Positions 21,499-21,547 of a stretch of DNA of 21,547 bases are shown here, in pieces. Each line of letters starts with the position of its first letter. Position 1 is the first letter of the stretch. The notes below the pieces were generated by a model. That model had not been told where the DNA came from, did no database searches, and was given only the letters and a program-made list of their open reading frames with translations. Position numbers and translations under genes: made by a program. Source of the stretch: Treponema sp. (lineage in GTDB: Bacteria; Spirochaetota; Spirochaetia; Treponematales; Breznakiellaceae); contig JAIRZS010000021.1 of NCBI GenBank assembly GCA_031267115.1, positions 1 to 21,547 of the forward strand, given 5' to 3'.

Positions 21499-21547
21499 TT
21501 TAATAAGTTCACTAAGCGCGGTACGAAAGCCCCGCTTCTTCCCTTAC

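Overview
The window looks like chromosomal DNA of a spirochaete, most likely a Treponema-type (termite-gut/animal-associated) genome of moderate GC content. This is an inference from the gene set: cheR and cheB side by side, a Cache-type chemoreceptor, an M23 peptidase–bactofilin–YaaR–RicT operon, an FatA-like acyl-ACP thioesterase, and many GC-rich hairpin repeats between genes. No rRNA or tRNA gene is present to confirm the taxonomy.

Layout. 1–2206 (minus): pyrG (CTP synthase) followed by the 5' part of an lptC-like lipoprotein gene that runs off the left edge. 2552–4672 (plus): cheR then cheB. 4718–8450 (minus): one tight operon, M23 endopeptidase → bactofilin with a long acidic repeat tail → yaaR-like → ricT/PSP1, read from a strong promoter at 8503–8531. 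8775–10952 (minus): a methyl-accepting chemotaxis protein. 11240–12031 (minus): acyl-ACP thioesterase. 12490–14274 (plus): glutamine-dependent NAD+ synthetase. 14275–16414: an accessory zone with repeats, an orphan coiled-coil/PD-(D/E)XK nuclease gene, a RecQ C-terminal remnant, an ISAs1-type transposase remnant and a 172-bp MITE. 16415–20173 (plus): cutC and a complete amino-acid-type ABC importer (lipoprotein binding protein, two permeases, ATPase). 20251–21177 (minus, convergent): cytoplasmic glycosylasparaginase.

How the genes may work together. The right-hand block reads as an uptake and degradation module. The importer could bring in asparagine-linked amino sugar (or another amino acid conjugate), the asparaginase could cleave it in the cytoplasm, and CutC is an enzyme-like TIM-barrel partner of uncertain activity. 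The left-hand blocks are housekeeping: CTP and NAD synthesis, lipid/LPS-type export, chemotaxis adaptation and cell-shape/peptidoglycan control.

The most unusual content is between the genes. (1) Three copies of a branched, structured repeat share joint sequences while their hairpin arms differ completely yet stay self-complementary. (2) A contiguous array of hairpins lies between the thioesterase and nadE genes. (3) Two non-autonomous elements with 5'-GTAA inverted ends and 8-bp target duplications have the hallmarks of IS66-family mobilisation. (4) pyrG, cheR and the asparaginase gene each have a promoter -10 box exactly 8 nt before the start codon and no Shine-Dalgarno site, which predicts leaderless mRNAs.
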